Below are positions 28,883 to 37,857 of a DNA stretch of 44,420 nt, piece after piece (within the stretch, counting starts at the first letter, position 1; every line of letters starts with the position of its first letter). Origin of the DNA: Gemmatimonadota bacterium (GTDB taxonomy: Bacteria; Gemmatimonadota; Gemmatimonadetes; Gemmatimonadales; GWC2-71-9); NCBI GenBank assembly GCA_025361465.1, contig JANYAG010000341.1, positions 1 to 44,420 of the forward strand, written 5' to 3'. A model generated the notes under the pieces. It was given only the letters and a program-made list of their open reading frames with translations, ran no database searches and was not told the origin of the DNA. Position numbers and translations under genes: made by a program.

Positions 28883-29416
28883 ATGACGACGCGACGGGGG
28901 GCAGAGGGCGTTCGGGTTCCGAGTGAGGCGGGGCGGCTGCGGGACGAGCGGCAGTTCTTGGTGCGGCTCCGCAGCGCCATCGACGGATCGCGGCTCTCGC
29001 AGCGGGAACTGGCCGACCGGCTCGGGTGCAACGCCAGCACCGTGACGGAGTGGTTCGCTCGCGGCTCGATGCCCAAGGGGCACATCCTGATGTACCTGCC
29101 GCGCATCCTGGGCGTGTCAGGGACATGGTTACTGTCCGGCGATGGCCCGCACGAGGCCGCCGAACACAAGGCGGGCACTAGCTCGGCCTACCTCGGTGGG
29201 GCACGGGAAGTGTTGGCCCAGGTCGAAGCCAGCCTCCAGGCGGTGCGGCGGGACTGGGAGGGACGGGTGCCCTCTACGGCACCAGCGTCGGGCGAGGATC
29301 ACGGGGCGGTGATGGATGAGATGAATCGTCACGCGGAATCACACGCGCCGGAATCAGCTCAACGGCATGGGCCGCCAACACCTCGGAAATCGCGGGCACG
29401 TCGGCGAGCGTCCTGA
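28883..29416 (+). CDS. HTH regulator (CI-like position)
   Basis: A 177-residue protein. Residues about 22-85 form an XRE-type helix-turn-helix: FLVRLRSAIDGSRLSQRELADRLGCN, then STVTEWFARGSMPKGHIL and LGVSGTWLLSGDG, the usual end of the domain. There is no S24 peptidase segment, so it is not a LexA-type cleavable repressor. The C-terminal half is low-complexity and basic (PRKSRARRR). Divergent from the recombination operon and next to its operator, it is the best lysogeny-repressor candidate. Confidence 0.7.
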   Translation: MTTRRGAEGVRVPSEAGRLRDERQFLVRLRSAIDGSRLSQRELADRLGCNASTVTEWFARGSMPKGHILMYLPRILGVSGTWLLSGDGPHEAAEHKAGTSSAYLGGAREVLAQVEASLQAVRRDWEGRVPSTAPASGEDHGAVMDEMNRHAESHAPESAQRHGPPTPRKSRARRRAS

Positions 29417-29543
29417 GCAGTTGGACGGGTCGGCCCGCCGGGGACGAGCAGCGCAGGACGTCGCCGGGAAGCGCCGTGTGGGTCAGGAGCGGGACGAGTA
29501 CCCGGAAGTAGCACGGGCCAGAACAGGGCAGGTTGTGTTCCAT
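29274..29543 (-). CDS. Small protein convergent with the HTH regulator
   Basis: An 89-residue frame starting MEHNLPCSGPCYFRVLVPLL. Codons before 29416 have strongly GC-rich third positions on this strand, supporting coding; the last 47 codons overlap the 3' end of the HTH gene antisense and lose this bias. The start is uncertain (ATG 29543 or 29561). No family is recognised. Confidence 0.45.
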   Translation of the reverse strand: MEHNLPCSGPCYFRVLVPLLTHTALPGDVLRCSSPAGRPVQLLRTLADVPAISEVLAAHAVELIPARVIPRDDSSHPSPPRDPRPTLVP

Positions 29544-29596
29544 CTTTGCACAGGCGAGCATGAGGACGGCCGCCCTTCGAGGTGGAGGAAATAGAA

Positions 29597-29629
29597 ACGG
29601 GAGTAGAGCCAATCAAGCTCTACCCCCGT
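29597..29629. terminator. Hairpin terminator between the SPFH gene and the small gene
   Basis: ACGGG-A-GTAGAGC pairs with GCTCTAC-C-CCCGT, 12 bp with one mismatch and a 7-nt loop (29610-29616). A T-run is lacking on both sides, so it may act as a processing site or a weak terminator for the late operon. Confidence 0.5.
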
Positions 29630-29678
29630 ATGGTTGCGGTCAAGTCGTGGACTCTCCCACGGTTTGTAGTGAAACCCC

Positions 29679-30203
29679 TTACTTCAACTCCCCGAACAGT
29701 CGGTAGCCCCGCACGTTCCGCACGAAGTTGTTGAACCGCAGCCGCTCGACGTGAACCCCGTAGGCGTTGATCTCGGCGTTCACTGCTGCCGTGCAGGTCT
29801 TGAGCAGGCCGCGCCGCTTCTCCGGGTCCAGGCGCCCCACTTCGAGGTCGGCCAGGGTGTCGGCCAGCACGGCCGCCACGTCCTCCAGGGCCGTCTCATC
29901 GTACCGCTGCACGGCAGTCAGAGCGAGAACCGGGTCCGTGATCGTGAAGCTGGCCGTGGCGTTGAACGTGAGCGTGCCACCGTCCTTGGTCGTGATCGTT
30001 TGCAGCAGGGTTTCGTAGTTGTCGCGGGTGATCGGGACGGGCTTGACCTCGGGGAACCACCAGCCGGTCCAGTAGACACCCGGCTCGGTAATCCCCCGCG
30101 CCTTGCCGCACCAGTAGCGCACGCCGCGCTCGCCCGTACGCACCCGCGTGACGGGCCACACGAACGAGATGACTTCAAGGATGAACTGCGCGAAGGTCAG
30201 CAT
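29679..30203 (-). CDS. SPFH/Band-7 (stomatin-like) membrane protein
   Basis: A 174-residue protein. A hydrophobic N-terminus (FAQFILEVISFVWPVT) anchors it. ERGVRYWCGKARGITEPGVYW and the following strands match the start of SPFH domains, and TLTFNATASFTITDPVLAL and a helix-rich segment ending NAYGVHVERLRFNNF match their later parts. SPFH proteins form cage-like oligomers on membranes and control membrane proteases. At the end of the late operon, it may act in lysis control, membrane protection or superinfection exclusion. Confidence 0.75.
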   Translation of the reverse strand: MLTFAQFILEVISFVWPVTRVRTGERGVRYWCGKARGITEPGVYWTGWWFPEVKPVPITRDNYETLLQTITTKDGGTLTFNATASFTITDPVLALTAVQRYDETALEDVAAVLADTLADLEVGRLDPEKRRGLLKTCTAAVNAEINAYGVHVERLRFNNFVRNVRGYRLFGELK

Positions 30204-30204
30204 A

Positions 30205-30996
30205 TCAGGTCGCTCGTAGGACGTTGCCCCGCCAACTGGCTAGTCCCTTGATAACGTGGATGATCTCGGTGGCCACTGCGCCCGTGTCGTTGTCGAACGT
30301 CAGCACGACACAGCCATTTTGCCAGTTCGGGTCCGCGACATATTCCGGCGTCAGCGAGCAGCAGCAGCCCGTTTCAAGCCAGACGTGCGCCCCGTTGCGG
30401 TCGCGGCGGAAGTATTGCCCGAAGCGATGGGTATGCCCTGATGCGCCTGAGTAGTTGTACTTCTCCATCTCGCCGCGAGCGGTGTAGGCACTGTACTGCC
30501 GCACGACTTCGCCGTGCTTGAGGATGAACTTCGGCAGGAAGTTCTGGTTGCTCTGCTGGCTGTATTCGTGAAACTCGATGTGCAGGTCGTCGAGGCCCAG
30601 CAGGGAAGGCCAGGTCATCGCCTGCCGGAACGCGGTGAGCTTGTTCAGCGTGGCCGCTTCACTGCTCAGGTTCCAGAGCGTCCGGCGCAAGCGATCTTCG
30701 TGGTTGCCTTCGAGCAAGATGAAGCGGCTGTTCGGCACGATGCCGCGCATCTGCGCGAGATGCACCCGCGCCATGTCGATCTCGTCCTGCAACGTCTCGA
30801 TGCGGTGTGGGTCGTGGTCGAACCGAGACAGCGGATAGGCGTCGAGCAAGTCGCCCATATTGCACAGCACGTCGGGCTGGAGGACGTGGGCCACCTGACG
30901 CACGACCTCCAGGGTCGGCTCGTCCGGGTCCGGCAAGTGGCAGTCGCCGTACAGCAGCGCCTTGGTGATGCCGCCTGCCTTGGGTGTGGCGAACAC
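30205..30996 (-). CDS. Calcineurin-like metallophosphoesterase, with a likely HTH extension lacking a start
   Basis: From GTG 30996 the 263-residue protein has all metal-binding motifs: GDCHLPD, NMGDLLD, GNHED, LKHGE and GHTHRFG. It is a phosphodiesterase or phosphatase of the calcineurin superfamily. The same frame is open and coding-like up to about 31215, encoding a helix-turn-helix-like segment (ELGFSFSTAADALRLTKDQTQKRY split), but no ATG, GTG or TTG opens it. A start codon may be lost, non-standard, or in another frame joined by a frameshift; an ATG lies one base out of frame at about 31219. Confidence 0.8.
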   Translation of the reverse strand: MFATPKAGGITKALLYGDCHLPDPDEPTLEVVRQVAHVLQPDVLCNMGDLLDAYPLSRFDHDPHRIETLQDEIDMARVHLAQMRGIVPNSRFILLEGNHEDRLRRTLWNLSSEAATLNKLTAFRQAMTWPSLLGLDDLHIEFHEYSQQSNQNFLPKFILKHGEVVRQYSAYTARGEMEKYNYSGASGHTHRFGQYFRRDRNGAHVWLETGCCCSLTPEYVADPNWQNGCVVLTFDNDTGAVATEIIHVIKGLASWRGNVLRAT

Positions 30997-31284
30997 GGGT
31001 GGCGGGACGTGGATGCTCAGGGGGGCCAGTGCTGGCCGCAGGATGCGGTCAGGGTCGGCAAAGGTCTGGGCTGGGGGAGCGCCCCGCTGGTCGGCCAGCT
31101 TGCGGTATCGCTTCTGGGTCTGGTCTTTTGTGAGTCTCAGTGCGTCGGCTGCTGTCGAGAACGAGAACCCAAGTTCATCACGGAGATACAGGAGGCGATG
31201 GTCGATGTCGTGGATACATCCTCACAGGTGGTGTGTGTCCCTCAAAGATACACCGCTGTCAACGATTCACCAGACCGGCACGCG

Positions 31285-31683
31285 CTATATGGCGGCGGCC
31301 CTCCAGCCCCGGCGCTCGATGTGTCCGAAGTCCTTGAACGACCATCCAGACTGTATACTTGGGTGGGTGATCGTGTGGGCCTTGAGCCAGAGGTAGGGGG
31401 CTGACTTGCTCACCCAGTTCATCTGGAGGCCGTTTAAGGGGTTGTTGTCGAGGTCAGGCACCACATCCACGGCCAGCCCGAAGTTGTGGGCGCTGCGGCC
31501 CGGTGGGGCCGCCAGGGGGCCACCTGCAAGGTGCTGGGCATAGAGAACTTGCTGGACAGCCGGGGAGCGGTACGCCGACAGCACATACCACCCAAAGGGG
31601 GATGGGCCGAGTAGGGATTCCAGCTCCCCGGCAAACATCGGGTCCAGACCCTTCTGCGAGATACCCCGCCAGTAGAGGGCCAT
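31285..31683 (-). CDS. Endolysin, M15-type peptidase (VanY/L-Ala-D-Glu type)
   Basis: Cleaves cell-wall peptide bonds at lysis; 132 residues. SAYRSPAVQQVLYAQHLAG, then SAHNFGLAVDV (the zinc-binding SxHxxGxAxD) and HIERRGW (third ligand and catalytic Glu region) match the M15/peptidase-VanY family. It is close to the minimal length of the domain, with no cell-wall binding domain and no signal peptide, so it needs a holin. The ATG at 31683 overlaps the preceding stop (TAATG). Confidence 0.85.
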   Translation of the reverse strand: MALYWRGISQKGLDPMFAGELESLLGPSPFGWYVLSAYRSPAVQQVLYAQHLAGGPLAAPPGRSAHNFGLAVDVVPDLDNNPLNGLQMNWVSKSAPYLWLKAHTITHPSIQSGWSFKDFGHIERRGWRAAAI

Positions 31684-31976
31684 TACCGGGCCACCCCGAG
31701 CCTCTGGCAGTCCAGCCGCATCCGGGCGAAGTCGGCAGCCGGGATGCCTGGGTCGAGGCAGAGGTTGATGACCAGGGACTCCAGCATCGCGTTCTGCTTG
31801 GCCGTGAGACTGTCGTGGAGGGCGAGCTTCTGTTCGAGGACCAAGACACGGGCCGGGGTGTCGAATACGGCACTGGCTTTGAGTACCCCGGTCATCAGGA
31901 GGCAGGCGAGCGTGATACACAAGACGATCAGCTCAACGTTGGCCTTGAGGTGCTGGATCGTGGCGCGAGGGGACAT
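31683..31976 (-). CDS. Membrane-anchored coiled-coil protein, possible holin or i-spanin
   Basis: A 97-residue protein with a charged N-terminus, one hydrophobic helix (VELIVLCITLACLLMTGVL, about residues 14-32) and a periplasm-side helix with coiled-coil character (ARVLVLEQKLALHDSLTAK). This is the shape of an i-spanin, or less likely a holin. It precedes the endolysin with a 1-base overlap, giving a compact lysis pair. An outer-membrane lipoprotein partner was not found. Confidence 0.6.
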   Translation of the reverse strand: MSPRATIQHLKANVELIVLCITLACLLMTGVLKASAVFDTPARVLVLEQKLALHDSLTAKQNAMLESLVINLCLDPGIPAADFARMRLDCQRLGVAR

Positions 31977-31978
31977 GG

Positions 31979-34900
31979 TTATTGCACTCCAAAGCGGGCC
32001 TTGAGACGATCCACGCGAGACATTTTGCCGGGGAGCGAACTCCCCATGCTGCTGCGTACCGAGGACATGACTTGCGAGAGGACGTACGCCTTCTGCCAAT
32101 CGGGAACCTTGGCGTACTGCGGAGAGGATATGACGGCCGCCATCTGCCGGTGCAGCATCGGGCCTTCACGGCTCACCACGTCGGCCACATCGGCGTCAGT
32201 GGCCCCCTGTCCAGACTTGCGCCGCCCGAGCGTGAGGCCCAGTCGGCTCATTTCGGCCTTGACGGGATCGGCCCCGCGCTGGTCATGGACGATCTTGACG
32301 GGATTGAAGAGCGCGTTCGCGGTGCCAGAGAAACCGGACTCCCGCTGTGCGGGGGCGCCGAACTGGTCGAGGCCACCCGGCTGGTCCTTCGAGAGTCCCG
32401 GCAGGCGTGACTGGAGGAAGCCGGAGACATCCGTGGGTTGACGGTAGCGCGGATCGCTGGCGCGGGCCACGGCGGCGAGTCCGGCCGACATTGGCACGAA
32501 GCCGCCCAGGATGTTGTCTGCAAACGACGCGGCAGGCTTGCCCGCAGGATCGTCGATGGCGTTGGTGACGGCCTTGATGCCCGTCAGGAACGGCTGGTCA
32601 GCCAGCGAGCGCACAATGGATGCGGCACCCGTACCGGCGAGCGCCAGCGGGTCTTTCCGTTCCGTGCCCTGCGCGAGCTTGTAGAGGTTCGCGCCCAGCA
32701 CCAACATCGTGCCGAGTGGCTGGAGCCGGGACACATCGAGGAACGTGTCGCCGACCTTGAGCGAGGCGTCCGGCACACCAAGCATCTGATTGGTCTGCTG
32801 CGTCACCTTGTCTTTCTTGTCGGTCTGTCCGGTCAGGATGCCGCTGGCTGCTGCGAGGTATCCCGCCGCGACGGCTGACGTGCCCACCATCCCGCGCCCG
32901 AACAGGCGAGCGGCTGACCGCTGCGCTTCGGCCGAGACGTCCTTGCCCCGGAGGGCTTTCTGGATGACGTTGACGACCTTGCCGGTTCCGGCGATGGCAC
33001 CGAAGGGCGAGTATTCCAGTGTCCGGGTTGCCACGGCACCCGGCGTCTTGGTGAAGGGCAGGACGTACCCCATGAGGTGCGACGACTTGCTCAGGCCACC
33101 GAGCGCGTTCCCCAGGAACGTCTTGTCCTGAAAGACGGCTTCCTCGGCATCCGAGATCGCCCGCAGGACCATGTGATCGTCGGGTGTGGCGAGCGCCACC
33201 TTGACGCGCTCTGCAAACGCTGGCCCCTTGAGGCGTTCTGAGGCGGCGAGCGCCCGTGCCTGATTGGCAAGGGACGCCTGATAGGCCGCCCCGCGAGACA
33301 CCTTGTCCTCGGCCGACAGTAGATTGAATACCGTGTTGACGTAGGTATCGAGGATCACGTTGTCGTAGTTCGTGCGCCGCCCGATGTCGTACTTCTCCAG
33401 CGCGGCGTTCTCGCCCTGTCCCTTGAGGATTCGCAACCCTTCGGCCACGCCATCACGGGCACCCTTGAGGCTCTGGCCCAACTCCTGAAAACTGGGAGCC
33501 GCCACGGTGCGCCGTCCGGCCGTATTGCCGCGCATCGCCAGAGACATCAGCTTGTCGGCAACCGCTGCCGGTGCGTTCTTCGCCGCTTCCATGCTGGCAA
33601 CCGTGAGGTTGCTGGACACATTGACGATGTGCGTTAGCGGGTTGGTCAGCAGGTTCGCTTTCCAGAACGTCTGGGTCTTTTCGCCGAACGTGGACTTGCG
33701 CTGCCGCATCAGGAGATCAACCAAGCCGTTCGTGTTCTTCTCGCCGACGAAGGCGTTGATCTTGGCCGTGATCGCATCGCCTTCCTTGGCCCACCGATCT
33801 CCGAGGATGTTCTTGGCCTTCATCATCCAGAAGAACGGGTCATCCACCCGGTTCGCCAGGATGCGGAGACTCTGGAGATCGCGGCCAGCGGCGCTGCGGC
33901 TCTTGATGAACCGCTGCAAAAGCTGGTCGTTCTGGTGGTCGAGTCCAGCGAGCTGCCCAGCGATGACAGTGCGCTCTGACTGCGGCAGCAGTGGATCAGC
34001 CAACCGCTTCACGGCGGCCGCCATGTTGTCGATGTTGGTTGTGACGACGTTGCGGATCGCCAGCATCTCGGCCCCGCTCATCCGGCGTACGTCGTCCGGC
34101 CGAACCTTTGTCACGTCGATCCCGATGGCTTGGGCGTGCTGCATGGTCTGTTCCCACGTCACCGGCTCGCGCAACTTCTCGCCACCCTGCTCGATGATGC
34201 GCGACACTTCCCCCGACAGCATCGCTTCGCCGGTCGGGTCTTGAGCGAACGTGCGAAGGGCAGGGTTCTCCTTGCCGGTGCTAGTGACTTCCCGCGCTGG
34301 CCCCACAAACTCCCGCACCTGGGGATTGGCGGGGCCGAGTGGGGTCGCGCCGGGCGTGACTACGGCATCGGGGGTCGGCGGCACCACGGGAGCTTCGGGG
34401 ACGACCGGCGCAGCCGGATCGGAGGGGGCTGGCACTTCCGCGCTCGCCACCTTCTTCTTGCCACGGCCGCCGACAGCGCCGAGTTCACTGCTGTTGGGGA
34501 GATCGAGTTCTGCCTGCTTGCTCTCACCACCGAGCTTGCCGAGGCCCGCGCCCGCTGCGGCACCCATCGCACCATACAATAGGGCGTTCTTGATGCGCTC
34601 GCCGGGCGTGTCGCCCTGCGTTGCCCCATACGCACCACCACCAATGCCGCCGGAGATGCCGCCCATGATCGGGACCGCACCGTGGCCTGCGGTGGCGAGC
34701 GCGGTTTGTCCGAGACTGGCCTCCATCGGACGGGCGTTAAACTCTTGAACCGCTGCCGCAAGGTCGGTTGGTGACATCTCATTGAGCTTGGGCGCTTCGG
34801 ACACCTTGCCCTTGAGGCCATGCAGGCCACCCTCGAACACGCCAGCCATCCCGGCCGACAGGGCAACGTTCTTGGCCAGCGCCTCCGCCTTGTCGCCCAC

Positions 34901-35527
34901 ATCGCCGTCTGTTTGCAGTGCCGCCTTGACATCCAGGGCCGGACCAACGCCGCCACCCAGGTAGTTTGCCGTGATCTTGCGGCCCAGGGACGCGCCTTCT
35001 TCGGGGAACAGTGTGCGCCCCACGGCCGACTTCCCCATACCCAGGCCGTCCAACGCCTTGCCCACCGTCCGGGTGCCCGCGGCAAACAGCGCCGCGTTGC
35101 CCACCAGATTCCCGGCGAAGCTGGCTATCGGGTGTTCCTGCTGGGCCGCCGCGTCCCGGCGAAGATTCTGTTCCAGCTCGGCCTTGTAGTCGGTGCCCTT
35201 GACCACGGAGCGCAGGGCCGAGGACGCCCGTTCCGTGAGGCCCGAGAGGCCGGTGCCTTCGTTGGCGGCTCGCAGTGCGGCCTCAAGGCCCGTGGTGGGC
35301 TTGTCCTTGTATTCCTGACTGTACCGCTCACCGTACTTGGTGGGTTGGTCTGGTGTGGCCCGCATGACACCGGGCGCGGCAATCTTCGGCCGGGGGTCGC
35401 GGGTGCGGGTGGCGTCCGTGCCGAAGCCGGGACGGTCGAGCAAGCCAACAGCCCCCTCGTCCGTTTTGTCGGAGGGGGTGTAGCTGGAGAGATTGGAGAG
35501 GAGACGGGTGAGGCGGGAGTCCGGCAT
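31979..35527 (-). CDS. Large internal virion/ejection protein
   Basis: An 1182-residue protein, the longest gene. It is Ala/Gly-rich with long helical stretches, including hydrophobic Gly/Ala segments (about residues 270-330) and helical domains to the C-terminus (ADVADVVSREGPMLHRQMA). I see no lysozyme or peptidase motif. Its size and place after the fibre genes match the ejected internal proteins of short-tailed phages, which cross the cell envelope with the DNA. CACTGCAAA lies at 34912-34920. Confidence 0.65.
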   Translation of the reverse strand: MPDSRLTRLLSNLSSYTPSDKTDEGAVGLLDRPGFGTDATRTRDPRPKIAAPGVMRATPDQPTKYGERYSQEYKDKPTTGLEAALRAANEGTGLSGLTERASSALRSVVKGTDYKAELEQNLRRDAAAQQEHPIASFAGNLVGNAALFAAGTRTVGKALDGLGMGKSAVGRTLFPEEGASLGRKITANYLGGGVGPALDVKAALQTDGDVGDKAEALAKNVALSAGMAGVFEGGLHGLKGKVSEAPKLNEMSPTDLAAAVQEFNARPMEASLGQTALATAGHGAVPIMGGISGGIGGGAYGATQGDTPGERIKNALLYGAMGAAAGAGLGKLGGESKQAELDLPNSSELGAVGGRGKKKVASAEVPAPSDPAAPVVPEAPVVPPTPDAVVTPGATPLGPANPQVREFVGPAREVTSTGKENPALRTFAQDPTGEAMLSGEVSRIIEQGGEKLREPVTWEQTMQHAQAIGIDVTKVRPDDVRRMSGAEMLAIRNVVTTNIDNMAAAVKRLADPLLPQSERTVIAGQLAGLDHQNDQLLQRFIKSRSAAGRDLQSLRILANRVDDPFFWMMKAKNILGDRWAKEGDAITAKINAFVGEKNTNGLVDLLMRQRKSTFGEKTQTFWKANLLTNPLTHIVNVSSNLTVASMEAAKNAPAAVADKLMSLAMRGNTAGRRTVAAPSFQELGQSLKGARDGVAEGLRILKGQGENAALEKYDIGRRTNYDNVILDTYVNTVFNLLSAEDKVSRGAAYQASLANQARALAASERLKGPAFAERVKVALATPDDHMVLRAISDAEEAVFQDKTFLGNALGGLSKSSHLMGYVLPFTKTPGAVATRTLEYSPFGAIAGTGKVVNVIQKALRGKDVSAEAQRSAARLFGRGMVGTSAVAAGYLAAASGILTGQTDKKDKVTQQTNQMLGVPDASLKVGDTFLDVSRLQPLGTMLVLGANLYKLAQGTERKDPLALAGTGAASIVRSLADQPFLTGIKAVTNAIDDPAGKPAASFADNILGGFVPMSAGLAAVARASDPRYRQPTDVSGFLQSRLPGLSKDQPGGLDQFGAPAQRESGFSGTANALFNPVKIVHDQRGADPVKAEMSRLGLTLGRRKSGQGATDADVADVVSREGPMLHRQMAAVISSPQYAKVPDWQKAYVLSQVMSSVRSSMGSSLPGKMSRVDRLKARFGVQ

Positions 35528-36654
35528 TAGAAGCCCTTGAGGATGCGTGCCCGATCCACGGCCGAGTACCCTTGCGTGACAAGTTCCTGCTCAATGACGG
35601 CCCGAGTCAGGTTCGGGTTCTGCTTGCGAGCGGCGGCGATACCGCCCTGCGCGTCGGCGACTTCCTCGTTACTGGCCGGTTCTGCCTGGGCCTGGACCTG
35701 CGGTTTTGCAGTGGGCTTGCCACCCACCCGGTCGATGAACGAACCGAAGTCGCCGTTCCCCCGTGGCATGGCCGGGAGCGGAGGCGGGCCACCCGATCCG
35801 TCGTCGTTGCCCCAGCGCGGCGGTGGCTTCATGCCCATGCTGCCGCTGTATTGGTACTCGAAGCGGTCACGGTTGGTGTTCGCGTCGGCGAGCCCTGCGC
35901 GAACCTCGGCCTGCACGGCTGGATCGTTCGGGTTGAGGCCCAACTGCTTTGCCGTGTCCAAGGACGCGGTGTACGCGTTCCTCGGGTCGCCACCCATCCC
36001 CACCGACACCGCACGCTTGATGTTGTCGGCCCGCAGACCCCGCGCAACAGTCTGGTTGTCGAGGCCGATACGACTGCCCTCAAGGCCAACCCGCTTGCTG
36101 TCGAGCGTGAAGCGACGGTCGCGGTCCTTCCCTGCGGCCACCCGATCTGCCTCGGCGGCCGCAAACTGCTCCCGGTCGCGGGTCGCTGCGTTGTCGGCCC
36201 GAATCTCGCTGGCCCGGTATCGCCGGTCGTTCGTGGCGTTGGTGTCCATCCGGTCAGCCGTCGCAAGCATCGGGGCGTAGTTGCTCCCCCGAGCATACGG
36301 CAGCGGCAGCGGGGCCGCCGTCTTGCGAATGGCCTGCCCGATGATCTTGCCCGCCGATCCCATGCCCGCCGGGGTGAGGTCAGCAGTGTCGCCGCCCGTC
36401 ATCTTCTCGGCGCCCTGAGCATCACCCTCGACACCCCGGTTCTGATGGCCGGTGATGGCCTGGAGCGCGTCATAGTTGCCGCGTTGCAGTGCCTCCTCGT
36501 CGGCGTCATGCTTGGCACGTTCGTCGGACGCGATCTTCCGGTCCTCGATCTGGAACCCGAGCTGGCGCTGCTTGTCCTTCTGCTGCTGTGACCACTGGTA
36601 TCCCTGCATCCCGCCATTCAACAGTCCGGCGAGCAACGCGGCGATGTCAGCCAT
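35527..36654 (-). CDS. Internal virion-type protein
   Basis: A 375-residue protein starting MADIAALLAGLLNGGMQGYQW, with an amphipathic N-terminus and a long Gln/Arg/Asp-rich coiled region (QQQKDKQRQLGFQIEDRK). A Pro/Gly-rich linker lies near residues 270-320. The ATG at 36654 overlaps the preceding stop (TAATG). Composition and position (next to the 1182-residue protein) fit an ejection protein. CACTGCAAA occurs at 35705-35713. Confidence 0.6.
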   Translation of the reverse strand: MADIAALLAGLLNGGMQGYQWSQQQKDKQRQLGFQIEDRKIASDERAKHDADEEALQRGNYDALQAITGHQNRGVEGDAQGAEKMTGGDTADLTPAGMGSAGKIIGQAIRKTAAPLPLPYARGSNYAPMLATADRMDTNATNDRRYRASEIRADNAATRDREQFAAAEADRVAAGKDRDRRFTLDSKRVGLEGSRIGLDNQTVARGLRADNIKRAVSVGMGGDPRNAYTASLDTAKQLGLNPNDPAVQAEVRAGLADANTNRDRFEYQYSGSMGMKPPPRWGNDDGSGGPPPLPAMPRGNGDFGSFIDRVGGKPTAKPQVQAQAEPASNEEVADAQGGIAAARKQNPNLTRAVIEQELVTQGYSAVDRARILKGF

Positions 36655-37856
36655 TAGGAGTTCCCCCACTGGTCGGCGTACCCTGGCCCTTGCTCCATTC
36701 GGTTCTGCCACTCCGTATAGCTCTCACCTGACCGCTGTGCCCACGGGTCGGTCGTCGGCCCGTTAATCGCAGGCGGCGGCGTGTAGTCGGACGGCGGCGG
36801 CGGAGCGGCGGCGTCAGCAGGTAGGGGCGTATAGCCCCCATCTGCTGTGCCGATCCCGTCAAGGCCCATCCACTTCGCAATGTCCAGCGCCCGGTCGTCC
36901 TTGTGGAACTCGCTTTGCTGTGCCTGGTTGGAGTCAAAGTGCGCGTTGTTCGCGTCGTAGTTCTTCTGCCACTGCTCCCGGCCCGTGTCGACCTCGCTCT
37001 TCTGAAGCCCGAACGTCCGATCAAACTGGTCCCGGCCCGTGCCAGCTACTTCCCGGTCGAAGTTCAGTTTCGAGTCGAACTGCTGGCCACCCTGCTTGAG
37101 CTGGTCGGCGGCGATCTTGCTGCTCACGTCCTGCCCGCGCGCCTGTACCATCAACGACGCCTGCGACTGCGCCTCCTGCTGATCCAGTCCCATCAACTGC
37201 AAGGCATTGGCGATAGACGCCGCCTTCGCCGCGTCGGCCTTGTCGGCCTGCTTGGTGAGCAGGGAATCCATTAGGGCGGTCTTGGCGCTGCGCTGACCCA
37301 CGTTCAGGTCAGCCGTGCGCCCACCCCGGATACTGGAGTCGGAGAGTCCACGTCCCGCCATCTCCTCGCCCAGTCGTGTCTGTTGCAAGGCAAAATCGTC
37401 GTCGATCCCCCGGCCGCCCACGTCGTACTCGTGCTGCATCGCCGCGCTGTCGTAGCTCGACTGCGGGTTCGCCAGCAGCGAGGTAATCCTTGCGCGCACC
37501 CCGGTCGTATCCGACGCCGGACTCGCCGAGTAGGGCGCCGGAGTCCGGGTGTAGTTGGAGTCGTAACTTGATGCCGCCGGAGCGGCGGGCGCGGGTACCT
37601 GTGGAGCCGGTCGGGCCTGTCCAGCGGCCTGTTGCTGGGCAAAGGTCTGCGTGGGGGCCGGGGCGGGAGCGACCTTGGCTGCCGCCTGACTGATCGCCGC
37701 CTGGGCCTGTGTCGCCTGGTCTGCGGGCTTGGCCGGGGGCGCGATGCCCGCCGCAGTAGCACTATACCCGTCCGCGATCTTCTTCTTGGCTTCCGAGTCC
37801 GTGGCTGGGGCGCTGGCCGGAGATGCCGAACTGCCGCCGTAAGTGAAGTCGGCCAT
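36654..37856 (-). CDS. Ala/Gln/Pro-rich internal virion-type protein
   Basis: A 400-residue protein with a low-complexity Ala/Pro/Gln N-terminal third, then a charged helical region (GRGIDDDFALQQTRLGEEM, KQADKADAAKAASIAN) and a Pro-rich C-terminus ending DQWGNS. Such composition is typical of proteins packed inside or ejected from the capsid of short-tailed phages. No motif is recognised. It overlaps the next gene by 1 base. Confidence 0.6.
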   Translation of the reverse strand: MADFTYGGSSASPASAPATDSEAKKKIADGYSATAAGIAPPAKPADQATQAQAAISQAAAKVAPAPAPTQTFAQQQAAGQARPAPQVPAPAAPAASSYDSNYTRTPAPYSASPASDTTGVRARITSLLANPQSSYDSAAMQHEYDVGGRGIDDDFALQQTRLGEEMAGRGLSDSSIRGGRTADLNVGQRSAKTALMDSLLTKQADKADAAKAASIANALQLMGLDQQEAQSQASLMVQARGQDVSSKIAADQLKQGGQQFDSKLNFDREVAGTGRDQFDRTFGLQKSEVDTGREQWQKNYDANNAHFDSNQAQQSEFHKDDRALDIAKWMGLDGIGTADGGYTPLPADAAAPPPPSDYTPPPAINGPTTDPWAQRSGESYTEWQNRMEQGPGYADQWGNS

Positions 37857-37857
37857 C

